A DNA stretch of 64,000 nt from Streptomyces sp. NBC_01351. Lineage in GTDB: Bacteria; Actinomycetota; Actinomycetes; Streptomycetales; Streptomycetaceae. Below, in pieces: positions 15,629 to 23,191 of this stretch. Position 1 is the stretch's first letter. The number at the start of each line of letters is the position of its first letter. The notes under the pieces are model-generated. The model was not told the DNA's origin. It saw nothing but the letters and a program-made list of their open reading frames with translations, and ran no database searches. The DNA is taken from contig NZ_CP108356.1 of NCBI RefSeq assembly GCF_036237315.1, positions 3,592,501 through 3,656,500 on the forward strand. Reading direction: 5' to 3'. Both the position numbers and the translations under genes were made by a program.

Positions 15629-15658
15629 CAGCCCCCGCCCGGACGGGGGCGGGGGCTG
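15629..15658. terminator. hairpin terminator downstream of dctA
   Basis: Stem CAGCCCCCGCCC / GGGCGGGGGCTG with a 6-base loop, 29 bases beyond the dctA stop. It separates dctA from the secreted-protein gene on the same strand. Confidence 0.8.
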
Positions 15659-15686
15659 CGGCGAGTGCGGCGCGGAACAGGAGGCG

Positions 15687-17015
15687 TCAGGCCGCGACGG
15701 CCACCGGGGCCGTGGTGGGGGCCGGCTCGTCCAGGGAGGAGGCCGAGGCGGAGGCGTAGGCCTCCTTGTCGAGGATGCCTTCGCGGGCCGAGACGATGAC
15801 CGGGACCAGGGCCTGGCCCGCCACGTTCGTCGCGGTGCGGATCATGTCCAGGATCGGGTCGATGGCCATCAGCAGGCCGACGCCGGCGAGCGGGAGGCCC
15901 AGCGTGGAGAGGGTCAGCGTCAGCATGACCGTCGCGCCCGTCAGACCGGCGGTGGCCGCGGAGCCGATGACCGAGACGAAGACGATGAGCAGGTACTCCT
16001 TGATGCCCAGCTGTACGTCGAAGATCTGCGCGATGAAGATCGCGGCGAGCGCCGGGTAGATCGCGGCGCAGCCGTCCATCTTGGTGGTCGCGCCGAACGG
16101 GACGGCGAAGGAGGCGTACTCCTTCGGGACGCCGAGGCGCTCGGTGACCTTCTGGGTGACCGGCATGGTGCCGACCGAGGAGCGGGAGACGAAGGCGAGC
16201 TGGATGGCCGGCCAGGCGCCCTTGAAGAACTGGAGCGGGCTGACCTTGGCGACCGTGGCGAGCAGCAGCGGGTAGACGCCGAACATGACGATCGCGCAGC
16301 CGATGTAGACGTCGGCGGTGAAGGTCGCGTACTTGCCGATCAGTTCCCAGCCGTAGGTGGCGATCGCGGTGCCGATCAGGCCGATGGTGCCGATCGGGGC
16401 GAGGCGGATGACCCACCACAGGGCCTTCTGGAGGAGTTCCAGGGCGGATTCGGCGAGGTCGAGGACCGGCTTGGCCTTGGCGCCCAGCTGGAGGGCGGCG
16501 ATGCCGGCGACCACGGCGAGGAAGACGATCTGGAGGACCTTCAGCTCGGTGAACGGCGTGACGATGTCCGTCGGCACGATCCCGGTGAGGAAGTCGATCC
16601 AGGAGCCGGTCTTCTTCGGGTCCTTGCCGTCGGCGGCGGTGAGGCCGGTGCCGGAGCCGGGGTCGGTCAGCAGGCCGATGCCGATGCCGATGCCGACCGC
16701 GATCAGCGAGGTGATCATGAACCAGAGGAGCGTGCGGGAGGCGAGCCGTGCCGCGTTGTTCACCTTCCGCAGGTTGGTGATCGACATCAGGATCGCGAAG
16801 AAGACGAGCGGGGCGATGGCCAGCTTCAGCAGCTGGACGAAGATGTCGCCGGTCTTCTCCAGGGTGGTGGCGAGCCAGCTGACGTCCTGGCTGCGGGCTA
16901 TCCAGCCGAAGAGCACGCCGAGCGCGAGACCGGCGATGATCTGGGCCCAGAAGGGGAACTTGAGCTTGGCCTTGGCGGGGCTGCCGGGGGCCTGGGGGGT
17001 CGCGGACACGGACAC
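15687..17015 (-). CDS. dctA: C4-dicarboxylate symporter (DctA-type, DAACS family)
   Basis: A 442-aa membrane transporter of the dicarboxylate/amino acid:cation symporter family, importing succinate, fumarate or malate with protons or sodium. Eight helices and two re-entrant loops fit the family. Key motifs are the serine-rich 'SRSSVGTMPVTQK' (hairpin 1), 'GATTKMDGCAAIYPALAAIF' (helix 7) and 'IDPILDMIRTATNVAGQALV' (helix 8 substrate site). Two GTG codons are possible starts, 17015 and 17009; the second is better spaced from GGAG. The gene stands alone, with a terminator behind it and palindromes upstream (17256-17314). Exact substrate is not fixed by sequence. Confidence 0.9.
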   Translation of the reverse strand: MSVSATPQAPGSPAKAKLKFPFWAQIIAGLALGVLFGWIARSQDVSWLATTLEKTGDIFVQLLKLAIAPLVFFAILMSITNLRKVNNAARLASRTLLWFMITSLIAVGIGIGIGLLTDPGSGTGLTAADGKDPKKTGSWIDFLTGIVPTDIVTPFTELKVLQIVFLAVVAGIAALQLGAKAKPVLDLAESALELLQKALWWVIRLAPIGTIGLIGTAIATYGWELIGKYATFTADVYIGCAIVMFGVYPLLLATVAKVSPLQFFKGAWPAIQLAFVSRSSVGTMPVTQKVTERLGVPKEYASFAVPFGATTKMDGCAAIYPALAAIFIAQIFDVQLGIKEYLLIVFVSVIGSAATAGLTGATVMLTLTLSTLGLPLAGVGLLMAIDPILDMIRTATNVAGQALVPVIVSAREGILDKEAYASASASSLDEPAPTTAPVAVAA

Positions 17016-17100
17016 TCTCCGGGGGGACGCACACGAAAGACAGGGGGGAGGTTCTGCGGGGGTGACGGGGGTGATGCGGTGCGGCGGCAGGCTGGGGGCA

Positions 17101-17125
17101 CCTCCCAGGCGGAGCCTGGGGGAGG
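17101..17125. repeat. intergenic palindromic repeat
   Basis: Imperfect hairpin CCTCCCAGGC-gga-GCCTGGGGGAGG in the dctA leader region. Hairpins with this kind of sequence are common between Streptomyces genes; a related one lies at 26624-26648. Confidence 0.6.
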
Positions 17126-17255
17126 AACGCCGGCCGGGACCGCTGCCGTGTCGAATCAGCTCAACAGCAACAGGCCGCGGACGCGCGGCGGCAGAGGTCG
17201 ACGTGCAGGCGCGCCACGAGCGGAACGCTCGTGGTCATCGGGTGCGCAGCTGTGG

Positions 17256-17314
17256 TCAACATGTTGAACACGCTAACACTTCTCCTTTGAGAATCTCAAA
17301 GGCACACTTTGAGA
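17256..17314. promoter_or_regulatory. candidate operator region upstream of dctA
   Basis: TCAACATGTTGA (17256-17267) is a perfect 12-bp palindrome. CTTTGAGA-A-TCTCAAAG (17285-17301) is a perfect dyad, and a further CTTTGAGA half-site lies at 17307-17314. They sit about 240-300 bases before the dctA start. The dyads are seen directly; binding by a regulator is inference. Confidence 0.5.
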
Positions 17315-17367
17315 CAGCGGCGCACGAGGCCCCCTTGCGCGACCCCGCGACCCCCCGGAAAAACACC

Positions 17368-17410
17368 ACCGCCCCAGCTCTGCGGGCGGTTTACCCGGAG
17401 CTGGGGCGGT
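17368..17410 (-). terminator. terminator of the DUF4229 gene
   Basis: Perfect 13-bp stem ACCGCCCCAGCTC / GAGCTGGGGCGGT with a 17-base loop, beginning 40 bases past the DUF4229 stop. Confidence 0.8.
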
Positions 17411-17449
17411 TCGGTGTGTGATGAAGGCAACTGGTGCCTTATGCGGGTC

Positions 17450-17761
17450 CTACGAGTTCGCGCGCGCGGCCTCGTCGACCACGTCCTCCTGGCTGCGGTT
17501 CTCGGCCAGCTTCTGCTTCGCACCCGCGACGCGTCCGGAGAGCTGCACGGACATCTCGTCGCGCTGCTTGCGCAGGAGGACGAAGGAGAGCGGCGCGGAG
17601 AGCACGAGGGCGAGCAGCACGACCCAGATGGGGTTGGCGTCCCCGAGCCCGGAGGGCACCCAGCCGAGGCGGACCAGCCCGGCGACGAGGACGAGGCATC
17701 CGATGAAGATCCCCAGACGCATCGCGGTGTAGCGGATCGTCGCGCTCGGCTTGAGGGACAC
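17450..17761 (-). CDS. DUF4229 two-helix membrane protein
   Basis: A 103-aa protein starting at GTG with two membrane helices (about residues 14-32 and 44-62) joined by a short loop. A charged, Glu/Lys/Arg/Gln-rich C-terminal tail follows ('KQRDEMSVQLSGRVAGAKQK'). This is the DUF4229 layout, conserved in actinomycetes next to the menaquinone region. The job is unknown. It may be an accessory of the membrane quinone pathway, but only position suggests this. Confidence 0.85.
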   Translation of the reverse strand: MSLKPSATIRYTAMRLGIFIGCLVLVAGLVRLGWVPSGLGDANPIWVVLLALVLSAPLSFVLLRKQRDEMSVQLSGRVAGAKQKLAENRSQEDVVDEAARANS

Positions 17762-17845
17762 GGTGACCCCTTCTCTCTCGTCGTCCTGCGTTGGTTTGTG
17801 CCCGTCCAGTGAAGCACGCCGGGCCCGCGCTCCGGCCCGTCGGGG

Positions 17846-18370
17846 TCAGCGGAGCGGCAGCAGCATCGTGATGTCGTCGCGGTCGTCGCCCGGGGCCACG
17901 CGGATGGCGTCCGGGACGCGGCCGACCTCCTTGTAGCCGCAGGTCGCGTAGAAGCGCTCCAGGCCGTGGCCGCCGCGGCAGCCCAGGCGGATCGCGTCGA
18001 CGCCCTCCATGGAGCGGGCCGCCGCCTCGGTGGCGGCCATCAGGTCGCGGCCGAGGCCCTTGCCCTGGTGGCGCGGGTGGACCATCACCGTGTACGCCCA
18101 CACCCAGTGGAGTTGGAGCCGGTGCGCGTTGCGGGTGAGGAAGGCGGTGGCGGCCACCTCGCCGCCCTCGTCGTGGCCGACGAGCAGCCGGGTGCCGCCG
18201 TCGGCGACCTCGGCGAGCAGCTTGACCAGCTGTGGGCGGATCTCGTCCCGGGTCACCGGGGCGACGAAGCCGACGGCGCCGCCCGCGTTGGTGACGTCCG
18301 TCCACAGGTCGAGGATGCCTTCGTGCAGGGCGGCGTCCACGGACGGGTCAAGGGTGAACGTAAGGGTCAT
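17846..18370 (-). CDS. GNAT-family N-acetyltransferase
   Basis: A 174-aa acetyltransferase of the GNAT fold, transferring acetyl from acetyl-CoA to an amine. The acetyl-CoA motif A is 'VMVHPRHQGKGLGRDLMAA' (about residues 93-111), with R/Q-x-x-G-x-G/A visible. Motif B follows in 'LERFYATCGYKEVGRVPDA'. The ATG at 18370 follows the mqnE terminator. The substrate is not predictable. Confidence 0.88.
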   Translation of the reverse strand: MTLTFTLDPSVDAALHEGILDLWTDVTNAGGAVGFVAPVTRDEIRPQLVKLLAEVADGGTRLLVGHDEGGEVAATAFLTRNAHRLQLHWVWAYTVMVHPRHQGKGLGRDLMAATEAAARSMEGVDAIRLGCRGGHGLERFYATCGYKEVGRVPDAIRVAPGDDRDDITMLLPLR

Positions 18371-18414
18371 AGCCGGAGAATATCTATTACCCAACCCGGT
18401 CGGCAAGGCAAAAT

Positions 18415-18443
18415 GCCCCGGCCGCGCGGAGGCGGACCGGGGC
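18415..18443 (-). terminator. terminator of mqnE
   Basis: Stem GCCCCGG / CCGGGGC with a 15-base loop, 41 bases after the mqnE stop on the minus strand. Confidence 0.7.
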
Positions 18444-18483
18444 GTTTCACGACGGGAGCGCAGGGGGTGGGCAGGGGGGTGCG

Positions 18484-19647
18484 TCAGACGCGCATGGCCT
18501 GCGGCGTCTCGCGCAGGCCGGCCTCGGGCCCGGGGTACTCGCGGATGATCTCGTAGCGCGTGTTGCGCTCGACCGGGCGGAAGCCCGCCTCGCGGATCAG
18601 CTCCAGGAGGTCCTCGCGGCCCAGCTTGTTCGGGGTGCCGTAGTTGTCCGCGTCGTGCGTGATCTTGTACTCGACGACCGAGCCGTCCATGTCGTCCGCG
18701 CCGTGCTGGAGCGCGAGCTGGGCGGTCTGCACGCCGTGCATCACCCAGAAGACCTTGACGTGCGGGACGTTGTCGAAGAGCAGCCGGGAGACCGCGAAGG
18801 TCTTCAGGGCCTCGGCGCCCGTCGCCATCGTGGTGCGCGCCTGGAGCTTGTTGCGGACCTTGCCGTCCTTCATGTCCACGAAGTCGTGCTGGTAGCGCAG
18901 CGGGATGAAGACCTGGAAGCCGCCGGTCTCGTCCTGGAGCTCCCGCAGCCGGAGCACGTGGTCCACGCGGTGGCGCGGCTCCTCGATGTGCCCGTAGAGC
19001 ATCGTCGCGGGGGTCTTGAGGCCCTTCGAGTGCGCCAGGCGGTGGATGCGCGACCAGTCTTCCCAGTGGGTGCGGTGGTCGACGATGTGCTGACGCACCT
19101 CCCAGTCGAAGATCTCCGCGCCGCCGCCGGTGAGCGACTCCAGGCCGGCCTCGATCAGCTCGTCGAGGATGTCGGAGGCCGACATGCCCGAGATCGTCTC
19201 GAAGTGGTGGATCTCCGTCGCCGTGAAGGCCTTCAGCGAGACGTTCGGCAGCGCCTTCTTCAGCTCGGACAGCGAGCGCGGGTAGTAGCGCCACGGCAGG
19301 TTCGGGTGCAGGCCGTTGACGATGTGCAGCTCGGTGAGGTTCTCGTTCTCCATGGCCTTGGCCAGGCGCACGGCCTCTTCGATGCGCATCGTGTACGCGT
19401 CCTTCTCGCCCGGCTTGCGCTGGAACGAGCAGTACGCGCACGAGGCGGTGCACACGTTCGTCATGTTGAGGTGGCGGTTGACGTTGAAGTGGACGACGTC
19501 ACCGTTCTTGCGCGTCCGCACCTCGTGGGCGAGGCCGCCGAGCCAGGCCAGGTCGTCCGACTCGTAGAGGGCGATGCCGTCCTCCCGGGTCAGCCGCTCG
19601 CCGGAGCGAACCTTCTCCTCCAGCTCGCGCTTGAGCCCAGCGTCCAT
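18484..19647 (-). CDS. mqnE: aminofutalosine synthase MqnE
   Basis: A 387-aa radical SAM enzyme that joins 3-[(1-carboxyvinyl)oxy]benzoate to SAM-derived adenosine to give aminofutalosine, in the futalosine route to menaquinone. The [4Fe-4S]-binding CxxxCxxC is C66, C70 and C73 ('CTASCAYC'). Further family features are 'ELHIVNGLHPNLPW', 'LKAFTATEIHHF', 'ESLTGGGAEIF' and the C-terminal 'EYKITHDADNYGTPNKLGR'. Length fits MqnE. It is transcribed alone behind the Lrp gene, with ubiX, mqnP and ubiD-type genes on the same strand upstream. Assignment is strong. Confidence 0.96.
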   Translation of the reverse strand: MDAGLKRELEEKVRSGERLTREDGIALYESDDLAWLGGLAHEVRTRKNGDVVHFNVNRHLNMTNVCTASCAYCSFQRKPGEKDAYTMRIEEAVRLAKAMENENLTELHIVNGLHPNLPWRYYPRSLSELKKALPNVSLKAFTATEIHHFETISGMSASDILDELIEAGLESLTGGGAEIFDWEVRQHIVDHRTHWEDWSRIHRLAHSKGLKTPATMLYGHIEEPRHRVDHVLRLRELQDETGGFQVFIPLRYQHDFVDMKDGKVRNKLQARTTMATGAEALKTFAVSRLLFDNVPHVKVFWVMHGVQTAQLALQHGADDMDGSVVEYKITHDADNYGTPNKLGREDLLELIREAGFRPVERNTRYEIIREYPGPEAGLRETPQAMRV

Positions 19648-19724
19648 GTACCGGTCGCCTCCCTAGATGCCTGCTACCTGTGCGACTTGCCTGCCTGTCC
19701 TGCAAGCCGCTGTCAACCGTACTC

Positions 19725-20198
19725 TCAGGCGTCCTCGGGCAGTTCCCCGACCCGGTTCTCCCACTTGGTGGAGAGCACGATGGTGGTGCGGGTGCGCGAG
19801 ACGCCCTTGGTGCCGGAGAGCCTGCGGATGATCTTCTCCAGGCCGTCCACGTCGTTGGCGCGCACCTTGAGCATGAAGGAGTCGTCGCCGGCGATGAACC
19901 AGCAGTCCTCGATCTCGGCGAGGTCGCGCAGCCGGCGGGCGACGTCCTCGTGGTCCGCAGCGTCGGACATCGAGAGCCCGATCAGCGCCGTGACGCCGAG
20001 GCCGAGCGAACGCGAGTCCACGGTCGCGCGGTAGCCGGTGATCACACCGGCCGTCTCCAGCCGGTTGATGCGGTCGGTGACGCTGGGGCCGGAGAGGCCC
20101 ACGAGACGGCCCAGTTCCGCGTACGAGGCACGGCCGTTCTCCCGGAGTGCCTGGATGAGCTGCCTGTCCACCGTGTCCATTGAGATGGAGCCTTCCAT
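19725..20198 (-). CDS. Lrp/AsnC-family transcriptional regulator
   Basis: A 157-aa Lrp/AsnC regulator. Residues ~7-66 are the N-terminal helix-turn-helix ('DTVDRQLIQALRENGRASY', 'VGLSGPSVTDRINRLETAGV'). Residues ~75-150 are the RAM ligand-binding domain ('GDDSFMLKVRANDVDGLEKI', 'KGVSRTRTTIVLS'). The ATG at 20198 sits 9 bases after AGGA; the ATG at 20180 is an alternative behind GGAAGG. A consensus-like promoter lies just upstream. Lrp proteins sense amino acids; placement next to mqnE does not by itself show control of menaquinone genes. Confidence 0.92.
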   Translation of the reverse strand: MEGSISMDTVDRQLIQALRENGRASYAELGRLVGLSGPSVTDRINRLETAGVITGYRATVDSRSLGLGVTALIGLSMSDAADHEDVARRLRDLAEIEDCWFIAGDDSFMLKVRANDVDGLEKIIRRLSGTKGVSRTRTTIVLSTKWENRVGELPEDA

Positions 20199-20221
20199 TA
20201 TTCGGCGATCCTGCAAGTCTA

Positions 20222-20250
20222 GGTATAGAATCTAAGGCACGCAGGGTCAA
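20222..20250 (-). promoter_or_regulatory. probable principal-sigma promoter of the Lrp gene
   Basis: On the minus strand TTGACC (20250-20245) and TATACC (20227-20222) are separated by exactly 17 bases, close to the TTGAC/TAnnnT consensus of the principal sigma factor. The expected start would be about 15-20 bases before the ATG at 20198. Confidence 0.65.
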
Positions 20251-20302
20251 CACCCTGCGAATCTTTCAACAGATCAATGACGATCTTCAGGAGTGGTTCA
20301 CC

Positions 20303-20437
20303 GTGTACACGATCGAGATGGCCTACGCACACATGCGACAGCTCCAGGAGCTGGCCAACCGATCCCGCACCGACCAGCCGTCCGCCGCCCACCGCGTGGA
20401 CCGGACCCGCAAGCCGCGCACCGGCAAGAAGCGCTAG
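20303..20437 (+). CDS. 44-aa basic small protein
   Basis: A short ORF starting at GTG with AGGAG 9 bases upstream. It begins VYTIEMAYAHMRQLQELANR and ends in a strongly basic tail with 'DRTRKPRTGKKR'. No family is recognised. It reads divergently from the Lrp gene, and its stop overlaps the ubiX stop by four bases (CTAG). A good ribosome site and amphipathic helix support it as real. Confidence 0.6.
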   Translation: MYTIEMAYAHMRQLQELANRSRTDQPSAAHRVDRTRKPRTGKKR

Positions 20438-21105
20438 TCACGAGGGCGCGAGCCACCGAGCTCCCCTTCCCAACGGCGGTACAGCCGGTGCGGCACCCCT
20501 GCCGCGTCCAGCACCCGCCCCGCGACGAAATCCACCAGATCCTGGATGTGCGTCGCACCCGCGTAGAACGCCGGAGAGGCGGGCAGCACGATCGCGCCCG
20601 CCTCGTCCAGCGTCACCAGATGCTTCAGCGTCTGCCCGTTCAGCGGGGTCTCCCGCACCGCGACCACCAGTCGGCGCCGCTCCTTGAGCGTCACGCTCGC
20701 GACGCGCTGGAGCAGGTCCTTCGACAGCCCGAGCGCCACCCCCGCCACACAGGCCGTGGACGCCGGCACGATCAGCATCCCCTTGACGGGGTACGAGCCC
20801 GAGCTCGGCCCGGCCGCCAGGTCCCCGGCGCCCCAGTAGCGGACGTCGTCCATGTCCGGGCGCGCGAACGTACCGGGCTTCCCGTCGGCCCCCCGTTCCA
20901 GCCACTCCCCCAGGTCCTCCCGCCAGTGCGCGTCGCGGAAGGCGATTCCGGTCTCGTCCAGCAGGGTGAGCCGCGAGGCCCGGCTCACCACCAGGTCGAC
21001 GCTCTCCCCGGCGGCGAGCAGCCCGCGGAGCACCGCCGCCGCGTACGGCGTCCCGGAGGCGCCGGAAACCCCGACCACCCACGGGGTGCGCTTGCGCTCA
21101 GTCAT
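20434..21105 (-). CDS. ubiX: UbiX-family flavin prenyltransferase
   Basis: A 223-aa flavin prenyltransferase, which adds a dimethylallyl unit to FMN to make the prenylated cofactor needed by UbiD-type decarboxylases. Motifs are 'VGVSGASGTPYAAAVLRGL' (N-terminal FMN site), 'SGSYPVKGMLIVPASTACVA' and 'ERRRLVVAVRETPLN' (conserved Arg and Glu of the active site). It lies on the same strand as the UbiD-type gene it should serve (23658-25115), separated by the opposite-strand rhomboid gene and the mqnP operon. Its start follows a short 98-base gap. Confidence 0.94.
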   Translation of the reverse strand: MTERKRTPWVVGVSGASGTPYAAAVLRGLLAAGESVDLVVSRASRLTLLDETGIAFRDAHWREDLGEWLERGADGKPGTFARPDMDDVRYWGAGDLAAGPSSGSYPVKGMLIVPASTACVAGVALGLSKDLLQRVASVTLKERRRLVVAVRETPLNGQTLKHLVTLDEAGAIVLPASPAFYAGATHIQDLVDFVAGRVLDAAGVPHRLYRRWEGELGGSRPRD

Positions 21106-21203
21106 ACCTCCGAGACTATCCGGCCACCGCGGGCGGGCACTCGTTAAGGTGGCCGGACGTTCAGTGGGTGGGACGGCAGTGGGTGGGGGGGCAGGGGGCG
21201 GAG

Positions 21204-21821
21204 ATGGACACGACCATGAGCACGACGACGGGACGGCCCTGGGCGCAGGGCGACCGGGCGAAGGCAGCGGCCAAGCTGATGCTCGGCTGGGTGGCCCTGC
21301 TGTGGGTGGTCGAGGCGATCGATTTCGCCACCGGCCACGCGCTGGACGCGTACGGGATCACGCCGCGCAGCGCGGACGGCCTCGGCGGCATCCTCGCCGC
21401 CCCGTTCCTGCACTTCGGCTTCGGGCACGTGGCGGCCAACAGCGTCCCGCTGCTGATCTTCGGCTTCGTCGCGGCCCTCAGCGGCATACGCCGCTTCCTC
21501 GCCGTCAGTGCGCTGATCATCCTGGCGGACGGGATCGGCGTCTGGCTGATCTCGCCCTCGTACACGATGACCGCGGGCGCCTCCGGCCTGGTCTTCGGCC
21601 TCTTCGGCTACCTCGTGGTCCGCGGGTTCGTCGAGCGCAATGCCCTCGGCATCGCGGTGGGAGTGGTGATCGGAGCGATCTGGGGCAGCTCCTTCTTCCT
21701 CGGCGTCCTGCCGACGGACAACGGGACCAGCTGGCAGGGCCACCTCTGCGGGCTCGCGGCGGGCGTGGTGACGGCCCTGTGCTTCCGCCGCCCGGCCCCC
21801 GCCCGGCCCGCCCTGGGCTAG
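21204..21821 (+). CDS. rhomboid-family intramembrane serine protease
   Basis: A 205-aa membrane protein of the rhomboid family, cutting transmembrane substrates. The catalytic serine is in 'GASGLVFGLFGYL' (Ser of G-x-S-G) and the partner histidine in 'WQGHLCGLAAGVV'. An 'H-F-G-F-G-H-V-A-A-N-S' stretch corresponds to the conserved HxxxN region of helix 2. Six helices can be counted. ATG codons at 21168, 21204 and 21216 are possible; 21204 has AGGGGG a few bases upstream. It faces away from the surrounding menaquinone genes and its substrates are unknown. Confidence 0.9.
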   Translation: MDTTMSTTTGRPWAQGDRAKAAAKLMLGWVALLWVVEAIDFATGHALDAYGITPRSADGLGGILAAPFLHFGFGHVAANSVPLLIFGFVAALSGIRRFLAVSALIILADGIGVWLISPSYTMTAGASGLVFGLFGYLVVRGFVERNALGIAVGVVIGAIWGSSFFLGVLPTDNGTSWQGHLCGLAAGVVTALCFRRPAPARPALG

Positions 21822-21824
21822 CCG

Positions 21825-21888
21825 CTGGAAGGCCGGGCCCCTGGAAGGTCGGGCGCCTGGAAGGTCAGGCCCCTAGAAGGTCAGGCCC
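21825..21888. repeat. four tandem 16-bp units across the mqnP stop
   Basis: Units at 21825, 21841, 21857 and 21873 (CTGGAAGGTCAGGCCC type). The last unit contains the mqnP stop codon and final four codons (GLTF), so the array appears to have grown outward from the mqnP 3' end toward the rhomboid gene. Confidence 0.9.
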
Positions 21889-22793
21889 CGGACCACCAGG
21901 TCCAGCAGGGCGCACACGAACAGGGCAATCCCGATGAAGCCGTTGACCGTGAAGAAGGCCCGGTTCAGGCGGGACAGGTCGTACGGCGTCACGATGCTGT
22001 GCTCGTAGAAGAAGGCACAGACGACGATCAGCAGGCCCGCCCAGAAGAACATCCCCGCGTCCGTGGCGAGGGCGTACCAGGCCAGCAGGCCCGTGGTCAC
22101 GACGTGCGCCCCCCGGGCCCCCCACAGGGCGGCCGCGACGCCGAAGCGGGCCGGGACGGACTTGACGCCCTCGGCGCGGTCGGCGGCCACGTCCTGGCTC
22201 GCGAAGATCAGGTCGAAGCCGCCGATCCACACGCCCACGGCGAGACCGAGGATGACCGCTTCCCAGGACCACTCGCCGGTGATCGCGAGCCAGGCACCGA
22301 CGGGCCCTATGGCCTGGGCGATACCGAGGATGGCGTGCGGGAAGTTCGTGAACCGCTTGCCGTACGGGTACACGACCATCGGGACGACGGCCACGGGTGC
22401 CAGCGCCAGGCAGAGCGGGTTCAGCAGCGCCGCGGAGCCGAGGAACACGACGAGCGCGACCCCCGCCCCGGTCCACGCGGAACGCACGGACACCGCCCCG
22501 GTGACCAGCTCGCGGCCGGCGGTGCGGGGGTTCCGGGAGTCGATCTCGCGGTCGATGATCCGGTTGGCGGCCATCGCGAAGGTCCGCAGGCCCACCATGC
22601 AGACGGTGACGAGCAGCAGCTTGCCCCAGTGCACGTTCCGGTCGAGCTGGAACATGGCGGTGAGCGCGGCGATGTAGGCGAAGGGCAGCGCGAAGACCGA
22701 GTGCTCGATCATCACGAGCCGCAGGAAGGCCTTGACCTTGTTGGTGGCCTCGGGCGCGGGACCCGGTCCTACGACCTCATCGGCGGTGGTCAT
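21873..22793 (-). CDS. mqnP: UbiA-type prenyltransferase MqnP (menaquinone pathway)
   Basis: A 306-aa polytopic membrane prenyltransferase of the UbiA superfamily. In the futalosine pathway MqnP attaches the polyprenyl chain to the naphthoate ring at the membrane. The two Asp-rich metal-diphosphate sites are seen as 'NRIIDREIDSRNPRTAGREL' (about residues 78-97) and 'DLIFASQDVAADRAEGVKSV' (about 197-216). About eight or nine helices are present. The start overlaps the preceding gene by ATGA, making it the last gene of a four-gene unit with the UbiD-type decarboxylase. Assignment as MqnP rests on family and neighbours. Confidence 0.93.
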   Translation of the reverse strand: MTTADEVVGPGPAPEATNKVKAFLRLVMIEHSVFALPFAYIAALTAMFQLDRNVHWGKLLLVTVCMVGLRTFAMAANRIIDREIDSRNPRTAGRELVTGAVSVRSAWTGAGVALVVFLGSAALLNPLCLALAPVAVVPMVVYPYGKRFTNFPHAILGIAQAIGPVGAWLAITGEWSWEAVILGLAVGVWIGGFDLIFASQDVAADRAEGVKSVPARFGVAAALWGARGAHVVTTGLLAWYALATDAGMFFWAGLLIVVCAFFYEHSIVTPYDLSRLNRAFFTVNGFIGIALFVCALLDLVVRGLTF

Positions 22794-23191
22794 GATGCGA
22801 GGCTCCTCCGGAACTCCTCGAAGTCGGTACGCAGCTCGGCCGTCGAGACGTGGTCGAGCTCAAGGGTCAGCTCGGCCTCGGGATCGTCCCCGTCCGGCGT
22901 GAGCTGGGCCTGGAAGCCGAACGCGTCCTCGACGGGGACGGCATACACGTGCAGGGGGTTGTTGCGGCCCGAGGTAAGCCGGGCCGTGAAGGGCTCGCCC
23001 TCGTCCATGCCTGCGATCAGACGGTCCGTGAACTCGATGACCTCGGCGGTCTCTATGTACTCGGCCTCGAAGTCGGCCGACAGCTTGCCGTACCAGGAGG
23101 CGGTGAGCCGCCAGCTGTCCGGCCGTCCGGGGAGCGGCGCGAGCACCAGCTCCGCACGGCCGTAGCCGAGCCGGAGTTCCGGCGTCGTCAC
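22790..23191 (-). CDS. unknown protein in the ubiD-mqnP operon (second)
   Basis: A 133-aa soluble protein. It starts at the GTG of a GTGA overlap with the gene before it and overlaps mqnP by ATGA, so it is translationally locked between them. It begins VTTPELRLGYGRAELVLAPL; the acidic C-terminus ends 'TAELRTDFEEFRRSLAS', similar to the end of the preceding protein ('TATLLADIADFLRSLA'). It looks like two beta-rich segments and a terminal helix. No family known to me. The operon position suggests a link to menaquinone synthesis or to UbiD, untested. Confidence 0.83.
   Translation of the reverse strand: MTTPELRLGYGRAELVLAPLPGRPDSWRLTASWYGKLSADFEAEYIETAEVIEFTDRLIAGMDEGEPFTARLTSGRNNPLHVYAVPVEDAFGFQAQLTPDGDDPEAELTLELDHVSTAELRTDFEEFRRSLAS

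Larger units (their letters stand above)
17016..17449. other. 434-base intergenic region between dctA and the DUF4229 gene
   Basis: No gene is supported here. It holds a Streptomyces-type intergenic hairpin (17101-17125, CCTCCCAGGC/GCCTGGGGGAGG), two short dyads (17256-17267 and 17285-17301) with a third half-site, and the terminator of the DUF4229 gene (17368-17410). Confidence 0.8.

Noticed and set aside
18655..20034. Plus-strand 459-aa open frame across mqnE and the Lrp gene
   Set aside because: It spans two opposite-strand genes with complete family motifs and a promoter.
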